DNA of 20,545 nt from a virus: positions 1,718-22,262 of IMG/VR virus record IMGVR_UViG_3300030108_002052. One strand, 5' to 3'. Of this stretch, positions 16,127 to 20,545 are shown piece after piece. The position numbers and the translations under genes were made by a program. The first letter of the stretch is position 1. Each line of letters starts with the position of its first letter. The notes under the pieces were generated by a model, which was not told where the DNA came from, ran no database searches, and was given only the letters and a program-made list of their open reading frames with translations.

Positions 16127-17020
16127 TCACCACCATTCTTCAAGGCTTTTTTGCGTATATCCTGTGCGAATAGACGATATATCCCAACCCATAGCCTTGT
16201 AAATAGGTTCGGCTTTCTTTACTACTTGTTCAGCATAGTGCCTCCAATCGGGAGTATAACCTTTAAAATCTTGATAGGTTATGCCCGATATGTATTCAAC
16301 ATCTTTCTTTTCTTGAGTCAAAGGATGAATAAATGAATTACAAAAGCCCATTACTTTAATAAATAAATAAGAGTCATCGAAATTAGTGTCATTTTCCTGC
16401 CAAGCATATAAAACTCCAGCAATTCCTGAACCAATTGACGGTTTCTTTCCATCTAATGTAGTAAATTTACTCGTTGAAGTTGCACACCTTTTACATACAG
16501 AATGTTTTAAGTCTAAACATTCTTTCAAATGATATTTAGCATTACATTCAGGGCATTTTACAGTAAATCTAGCAGGGCGTAAACGACTTCTTTTAATAAT
16601 TGATTTTAAATCAATTTGTCCAGTTAAGACCTTTTGATATGTGTCAAAAAGATACTTGTTTATTTCTGCGTTTGTTTTATTTTCTACCCACATTTTAAGA
16701 GTATTAGTTTGCACATCTTTTGCTAACTGTGTTTCACTTACTCTTTTGGCAGTAAAACCCGTCATAGTGAATTTTGGTTCATTCAACCATTCACCATCTT
16801 CCCAAGATACTAAGCCAGCATTTCTGTTTTTAGTTGTTCCAACACCTAATGCTGAAAAATACTTTTCAAATTCTAATACTACTGGATGTTCATTTAAACC
16901 CATGACATTAGGAAAGTGTTCCCTTACACTTGTTTCTATTTCTTTAATGGCGTTTTGTGCTTCTTCAACAGAATCCACCTGAACATAAATAGAATCAGTA
17001 TGTCCGTAAACTACTTTCAT
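16127..17020 (-). CDS. polB: Family B DNA polymerase, C-terminal part: motif C, thumb, zinc-ribbon insert, PIP-like tail (297 aa)
   Basis: The protein opens with motif C, MKVVYGHTDSIYV; H7 replaces the first Asp of the usual YGDTDS, while D9 is kept. A KKRY-like segment follows (GTTKNRNAGLVSWEDG, 61-76), then a thumb segment (FTAKRVSETQLAKDVQ, 89-104). Residues 156-179 carry CPEC and CKRC, a zinc-ribbon-like insert not found in the standard thumb. The last eight residues, QKSLEEWW, match the PCNA-interacting peptide pattern Q-x-x-h-x-x-aromatic-aromatic. The N-terminal two thirds of the enzyme are encoded at 17934-19577. The two products should assemble into one polymerase, as is known for the split PolB of Methanothermobacter. 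The start is four bases after the coiled-coil gene's stop. Confidence 0.88.
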   Translation of the reverse strand: MKVVYGHTDSIYVQVDSVEEAQNAIKEIETSVREHFPNVMGLNEHPVVLEFEKYFSALGVGTTKNRNAGLVSWEDGEWLNEPKFTMTGFTAKRVSETQLAKDVQTNTLKMWVENKTNAEINKYLFDTYQKVLTGQIDLKSIIKRSRLRPARFTVKCPECNAKYHLKECLDLKHSVCKRCATSTSKFTTLDGKKPSIGSGIAGVLYAWQENDTNFDDSYLFIKVMGFCNSFIHPLTQEKKDVEYISGITYQDFKGYTPDWRHYAEQVVKKAEPIYKAMGWDISSIRTGYTQKSLEEWW

Positions 17021-17024
17021 AATA

Positions 17025-17225
17025 TCACTTCATCCAAGTAAATAACATTCCAACAGGTTCATTCTTCATTTTTGCAACTTCTTCTTGCAATTCTCGAATA
17101 CATGATTTTATTTTACTGTTCTGTTCATTTTGCTCTATTTGATAATCCAAGTCTCTTTCCAATCCTAAGATTCTTTGCTTAAGAGTCTTTATTTCTGCTT
17201 TTAATTCTTTAATTTCTTCTTTCAT
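17025..17225 (-). CDS. Small coiled-coil protein (66 aa)
   Basis: Almost the whole protein is a heptad-like helix rich in Glu, Lys and Leu (MKEEIKELKAEIKTLKQRIL, then LERDLDYQIEQNEQ), so a coiled coil is likely over about residues 2-53. The tail (NEPVGMLFTWMK) is more hydrophobic. The ATG overlaps the stop of the membrane peptide (ATGA) and is preceded by GGTGA. The polymerase C-terminal gene begins four bases after its stop. It is one of five tiny genes between the polymerase parts. A coiled coil could bring proteins together, possibly the polymerase halves, but that is speculation. Confidence 0.65.
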   Translation of the reverse strand: MKEEIKELKAEIKTLKQRILGLERDLDYQIEQNEQNSKIKSCIRELQEEVAKMKNEPVGMLFTWMK

Positions 17226-17353
17226 ATTATCACCGTCACTATTGTTATAATGGTTGCTATGTTTACGATATTTACCATCATTAATATCCTATTTGACCTT
17301 GCTATCATAGCCAGCAATTCTTCTAATAACTCATTAGTTCTGTCCATCATCAT
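17222..17353 (-). CDS. Small hydrophobic membrane peptide (43 aa)
   Basis: The ATG at 17353 overlaps the stop of the 78-aa gene (ATGA), and the TGA overlaps the next ATG (ATGA, 17225-17222), so it fits exactly between its neighbours. The product has an amphipathic N-terminal half (MDRTNELLEELLAMIARSN) and a hydrophobic C-terminus from about residue 22 (RILMMVNIVNIATIITIVTV) that reaches the end of the protein. This looks like a tail-anchored single transmembrane helix. The function is unknown. Two further in-frame ATGs follow the first (MMM). Confidence 0.6.
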   Translation of the reverse strand: MMMDRTNELLEELLAMIARSNRILMMVNIVNIATIITIVTVII

Positions 17354-17586
17354 TGTGAATCCACCGAATCATTCAAGACTTTTACATTATTACCAGAAAT
17401 CTGAGTATTGTTGTTTCCTACTGCAACTTGTGAAGTGGAACTAACTCTTTGCTCAACTCCTAAAATAATAGCATTACGCTTTAAGTTATTCATCATTTGA
17501 AATAATTCTTTTATTTCTTGCATGGTAATATCCCATGTTTCTTCTGTATCATATGATACCTTAACTGTTACTATTTTTGTCTTCAT
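17350..17586 (-). CDS. Unknown small protein (78 aa)
   Basis: I do not recognise this protein. It starts two bases after the TAA of the wHTH-like gene, with GAGGATTT upstream. The N-terminal half alternates strand and helix (MKTKIVTVKVSYDTEETWDI, then TMQEIKELFQMMNNLKRNAI). The C-terminal half is polar and rich in Asn, Ser and Val (SSTSQVAVGNNNTQISGNNV) and looks flexible. No cysteine, metal-binding or catalytic motif is visible. Its ATGA overlap with the membrane peptide suggests coupled translation within the small-gene cluster between the polymerase halves. Confidence 0.55.
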   Translation of the reverse strand: MKTKIVTVKVSYDTEETWDITMQEIKELFQMMNNLKRNAIILGVEQRVSSTSQVAVGNNNTQISGNNVKVLNDSVDSQ

Positions 17587-17587
17587 T

Positions 17588-17803
17588 TTAAATCCTCACA
17601 TATACTCTTCTTCCCCTACTAAGGTTCTTAGTCAATACATTATCTTTACGATTTAAATACCAACCTATTGCACTATTATCAGCAACAAAAGTTGTTCCTC
17701 TTCTGCTAACTAATTCTTCTTTTACTTGTTGAGCGATAAATTCATGCCCTACTGGAAAAGAAGAAACAATAGAATCAATCCATCTTTTAACATGACTATT
17801 CAT
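17588..17803 (-). CDS. Small winged-helix-like protein (71 aa)
   Basis: The ATG at 17803 overlaps the zinc-ribbon stop (ATGA), with AAGGAGAG just upstream (minus strand), a good ribosome binding site. The order helix (HVKRWIDSIVSSF), helix (FIAQQVKEELVSRR), helix (NSAIGWYLNRK), then a strand pair ending RRVYVR fits a compact winged helix-turn-helix. It is probably a DNA-binding protein, for instance a regulator or accessory replication protein. The assignment is by secondary-structure pattern only. Confidence 0.6.
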   Translation of the reverse strand: MNSHVKRWIDSIVSSFPVGHEFIAQQVKEELVSRRGTTFVADNSAIGWYLNRKDNVLTKNLSRGRRVYVRI

Positions 17804-17931
17804 CCAAATCTCTCCTTATGTCCACAACTAGGGCATTCATATACTGCTTTTTCTTTTGCGCTAGTATAACCATATCCTTTCTTTCTATAATATTTACATA
17901 TCAATTCTGTTCCACATACTAAACATTTCAT
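17800..17931 (-). CDS. Small zinc-ribbon protein (43 aa)
   Basis: The ATG at 17931 lies two bases after the stop of the polymerase N-terminal gene, preceded by GGAGATG. The product reads MKCLVCGTELICKYYRKKGY and ends YECPSCGHKERFG. C3/C6 and C33/C36 form two CxxC knuckles of a zinc ribbon (with C12 as a spare cysteine), and the stretch between is basic. The TGA overlaps the next ATG. Its layout resembles the other tiny zinc ribbon at 10550-10702, but the sequences do not look closely related. Nucleic acid binding is plausible. It is the first of the five genes between the polymerase halves. Confidence 0.7.
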   Translation of the reverse strand: MKCLVCGTELICKYYRKKGYGYTSAKEKAVYECPSCGHKERFG

Positions 17932-17933
17932 AT

Positions 17934-19577
17934 TTACATCTCCTTTGCTTTAAAAGCCGCTAATCTAATTGCTTCTCTTGCACTTGCAGTAATTGATGCG
18001 GCTAAATTAACATTAGCCCAACCAAATCCTTGAAATGCAACGATACCGTAAAAAGAAGCCATTAAACGCTTAACTGCCATTTGATTGTTATACCACTTTG
18101 CATAATCTCCCGTTCCTCTTGCTTCTCTCATAAGACGCTTATATTCGTTTCGCAACTCCTTAAGTTCCAATACTGCTCTTGGTAATAATCCAAGTTCATC
18201 AGTTTTGAAATAAATCATTTGTTCTCTCTTAACTGGACTGAAATCTCTCGGTGTTAGAATATTTACTGCAAATTCTGTTGGTTCTTGACTAATTGTTTCC
18301 CAACTGATATTTCTTGCAATCATCATTGAAGGATATAGACCAGCAAAATCAAAGGCGGCTACATTAAGATGTAATCCGTTTGTTCCTTCGCTTAACGGGT
18401 CATAAATCATCGCACCCTCATATTCTTCTCTTTTATCCACTTTACTTCCAGTTGGTGCTTTCCACCAAGCATTTCTCATAAAATAAATAGAACCCATATG
18501 GCTCGCATAAAAACAAGCATCAAATGGTGCTTTTAGTAATCTTTGTAATGAAAGAATTGCTTCACTACAAAAGTTTGTTTCATCAATTTCAACAATCAAT
18601 TCAACATCTATTAGAGCATACTTAAGATAAGTTTCTGTATCTTCTAACCAAGCCCTACGATAGAATTCATTTGTATCTGGAAACTTTTCTGATACTAACT
18701 TCTTTTTACCAAGAACCATTTCACCTATGTAATCTAAAGACATTGATGGTAATGTTCCTCTTTGAGAATCATTCCATTGTCTTTCAAATGCTAAGTCTAA
18801 TGAAAGCGTAATTCGCCCACCAATAGGTTGTTCAATAGGACTAAATCCTTTTTCAGCATAAGCAAAGGTATATTCATCTTTCTTCTTTTTAATACCTTTA
18901 ATATAACCAGTAGGCGACATAACGCAGGGATTCAAACCTACTGCACACGCTCTTTCTAAAAGTTTAGGAATATCAGCAAAATTACCAAACCAAGCAATTA
19001 ACATATCTGGGTCTTTTACAATCATTGTAGTCATAAAAGATTCAATCATATCTTTTTCACTATTAAATACCGCTATCTTATCTGATTGTTTCCAATGTAA
19101 ATGAGAAGGGGCATCGGGAAACCATACCCATTGATGGTATTGTTCATCATAATTATCATAAACAACAATTGTAGTCAATTGGTCATGATATTCTCCACCT
19201 TGTTGCCACTCCATATCCCAATACCACTTACGCAGTTTATATTCGGGCATTTCATCTAATTCATCAACACAATAGCGAAAATGAAAAGGAACATCTGCTT
19301 CATAGGTTCTTCCAAAAATCTTCTTTGCTTCCCTAATATCATTGGCTGAATCAACAAGGACTTTCTTCAACGGCTTTTTTTCAAGATTAACCCAATTACC
19401 TCGAACATAAGTAAAGTCTCTAGTAATATATTTACTAGCATTATACATCGGAGGTTCGGGAGCATCTTCATCAACATAGAAATATGGCTGAAATTGAACT
19501 AAATCAAATTTCTTCTCGCCATCTTCTCTCCATGATTTGTAAATAGTTTTGCCATCGCTCATCTTGCTAATTATCAT
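17934..19577 (-). CDS. polB: Family B DNA polymerase, N-terminal part: exonuclease, motif A and motif B (547 aa)
   Basis: The proofreading motifs are present: Exo I WYWDMEWQ (D121, E123), Exo II AWFGNFADIPKLL (N199, D202) and Exo III YALID (Y320, D324). Palm motif A is FDFAGLYPSMM (D410, Y415, S417). Motif B is KRLMASFYG (K503, Y510, G511), with Ala507 where most family B enzymes have Asn. The protein stops after the helix that follows (ASAREAIRLAAFKAKEM), just before the strand that should carry motif C. That motif starts the separate product at 16127-17020. The two parts add up to about 844 aa, a normal size for an archaeal PolB, with almost nothing missing at the join. No intein motifs are visible at the ends. 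The start is six bases after the PCNA gene, with GGGTGA upstream. Confidence 0.92.
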   Translation of the reverse strand: MIISKMSDGKTIYKSWREDGEKKFDLVQFQPYFYVDEDAPEPPMYNASKYITRDFTYVRGNWVNLEKKPLKKVLVDSANDIREAKKIFGRTYEADVPFHFRYCVDELDEMPEYKLRKWYWDMEWQQGGEYHDQLTTIVVYDNYDEQYHQWVWFPDAPSHLHWKQSDKIAVFNSEKDMIESFMTTMIVKDPDMLIAWFGNFADIPKLLERACAVGLNPCVMSPTGYIKGIKKKKDEYTFAYAEKGFSPIEQPIGGRITLSLDLAFERQWNDSQRGTLPSMSLDYIGEMVLGKKKLVSEKFPDTNEFYRRAWLEDTETYLKYALIDVELIVEIDETNFCSEAILSLQRLLKAPFDACFYASHMGSIYFMRNAWWKAPTGSKVDKREEYEGAMIYDPLSEGTNGLHLNVAAFDFAGLYPSMMIARNISWETISQEPTEFAVNILTPRDFSPVKREQMIYFKTDELGLLPRAVLELKELRNEYKRLMREARGTGDYAKWYNNQMAVKRLMASFYGIVAFQGFGWANVNLAASITASAREAIRLAAFKAKEM

Positions 19578-19583
19578 TATTAT

Positions 19584-20363
19584 TCACCCATTAACAGTTG
19601 GGGCTTTCAATAGCATTCTGTCATTAGATACTAATAAAAGCGGAAATTCATCTTTCATATATACATTAATCATTTGGTCTTTCTCAAAGAAAGCATAAAC
19701 TGGACTGCTAAATTCAACAGTCGCAGGTTCTCCCATAGGAAATACAGGAGTAATCGCTTCTTCGTATTTGTTTGTGACATTTTCTCTTGAAGATACTGTC
19801 AAGAGATTTTCATTGTAATCAAACTTATAAACACCATTTTTAACCAACTCACAATTTTTTATTGCTGATTGCAGTTGAGGTTGAGTTAAAGTAAATGCTC
19901 CTTCAAATTGAGATTTACCAAAGTTAAATAGCGTCTGTGGTTGTATTTCATATACAACATGATTTAGCATATTTTTAATTCTAACCAAAGCATCGTTATT
20001 TGGATGATTGACTACTATCGGAATAGAGGCTTTCTTATTAGCACCATTAAGTGCAATAAAATCACCTACATTAAAAGTGACAATTTCTCCAAAAGTTTTC
20101 AAGTAAGGTAGTAAAGTGGTAGTATCAACTACACAACTTCCTTCAACTATTCTTGTATTAACCTGTTCATCTAATTGAATATCAAGTTTAACAAAGAAAG
20201 TATTGTTTCCATTCCAAATACTTAGTGTATTGTCTTTAACAATAAGCATTACATAAGAACCAAGAGAAGTATTACCGAAACCACTATTTGTGCTTCCCTT
20301 CCCCTTAACTTGAATATTTGTTAATGCTTTGCTTAGTTTATCACATTCAATTGTAAATATCAA
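19584..20363 (-). CDS. pcn: PCNA-like sliding clamp (259 aa)
   Basis: Length and pattern fit PCNA. The N-terminal strand is MIFTIECDKLSKALTNI, there are two similar halves with a connecting region around residues 115-140, and the C-terminus has DEFPLLLVSNDRMLLKAPTV, like the family's last strands. Clamps encircle DNA as a ring, usually a trimer in archaea, and hold polymerase and nucleases on it through PIP boxes; the PolB C-terminal part ends in such a peptide. The loop at about residues 19-36 (VKGKGSTNSGFGNTSLGSYV) is unusually rich in Gly and Ser. The start is TTG: TTGA overlaps the preceding stop (20363-20360), with GAGGGA upstream on the minus strand. Confidence 0.85.
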   Translation of the reverse strand: MIFTIECDKLSKALTNIQVKGKGSTNSGFGNTSLGSYVMLIVKDNTLSIWNGNNTFFVKLDIQLDEQVNTRIVEGSCVVDTTTLLPYLKTFGEIVTFNVGDFIALNGANKKASIPIVVNHPNNDALVRIKNMLNHVVYEIQPQTLFNFGKSQFEGAFTLTQPQLQSAIKNCELVKNGVYKFDYNENLLTVSSRENVTNKYEEAITPVFPMGEPATVEFSSPVYAFFEKDQMINVYMKDEFPLLLVSNDRMLLKAPTVNG

Positions 20364-20545
20364 ATCAATCCCTCACGCAATTCAGGAATACCAGTCCAAG
20401 AAACATTACCTGCACCAACAGTTAATGATTCCCATGTTTTCCCAACAAGTTCGGTGTTAGTTTTACTGCTGAGTAATTCAGCCTTGTAAACAACATCGTT
20501 CTTTTTGCGTGTTCTTCGGGTAGTAATAATTTGATGCAGATAATC
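20360..20545 (-). CDS. Unknown protein, C-terminal 61 aa (5' partial)
   Basis: The frame is open from the window edge to a TGA at 20362-20360. The visible part contains DYLHQIITTRRTRKKNDVVY, then KTWESLTVGAGNVSWTGIPE. It has a basic stretch (RRTRKK) and ends ELREGLI. I do not recognise a family from this fragment. Its stop overlaps the TTG start of the PCNA gene, so it belongs to the same operon and may also act in replication. Confidence 0.65.
   Translation of the reverse strand, partial: DYLHQIITTRRTRKKNDVVYKAELLSSKTNTELVGKTWESLTVGAGNVSWTGIPELREGLI

Noticed and set aside
16127-19577. Split intein at the polymerase break
   Set aside because: The N-terminal part ends in a normal polymerase helix and the C-terminal part begins directly with motif C. 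No intein Cys/Ser start, block B TxxH, or HN end is visible, so trans-splicing is not supported.
1-20545. tRNA or rRNA genes, insertion sequences and attachment sites
   Set aside because: No cloverleaf-like segment, transposase motif, terminal inverted repeat or duplicated attachment-like sequence was seen by eye.

Overview
The window looks like part of the genome of a tailed DNA virus (or a provirus) that infects archaea. The minus-strand half encodes an archaeal/eukaryotic-type replication set: a PCNA-like sliding clamp, a family B DNA polymerase, an archaeo-eukaryotic primase with a PriL-like cysteine domain, an XPF/ERCC4-type nuclease, a Cas4/RecB-like nuclease, a DEDD exonuclease and a P-loop ATPase. 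The plus-strand half encodes large tail, hub and fibre-like proteins. The sequence is AT-rich, genes are tightly packed, and many starts follow a GGTGA or GAGGT-type Shine-Dalgarno sequence. This gene set resembles what has been described for viruses of marine planktonic Euryarchaeota (magrovirus-like). That assignment is an inference from gene content and was not tested by a search.

Positions 1-10493 (plus strand) hold a structural module. In order it contains the end of a LamG/concanavalin-like protein, a 2093-aa hub-like protein whose conserved C-terminal part continues in another frame (6725-7408), a small collar-like protein, a 704-aa fibre-like protein and a glycine-linker protein of unknown role. 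Positions 10528-10573 hold a hairpin with A and T tracts on its two sides. It appears to be a bidirectional terminator between the two converging gene blocks.

Positions 10550-20545 (minus strand) form one long, probably polycistronic replication module. In transcription order (right to left) it reads: the end of an unknown gene, PCNA, the N-terminal part of PolB, five tiny genes (zinc ribbon, wHTH-like, unknown, membrane peptide, coiled coil), the C-terminal part of PolB, Cas4-like nuclease, a 123-aa unknown, primase, ERCC4-HhH nuclease, helicase-like ATPase, DUF4177-like protein, DEDDy exonuclease, a membrane peptide and a zinc ribbon. Neighbouring genes mostly overlap by 1-4 nt or lie a few bases apart.

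The most notable features are the split polymerase and the hub frame break. The polymerase is cut cleanly between motif B and motif C, with five small genes in between. It has altered residues in both motifs, a zinc-ribbon-like insert, and a PIP-box-like C-terminus that would suit the PCNA of the same operon. The hub protein is interrupted by a frame change at a T run, which may be a sequencing error, a mutation or programmed frameshifting. Four short genes (43-50 aa) were found by reading the gaps. No stretch longer than 300 bases lacks a gene.
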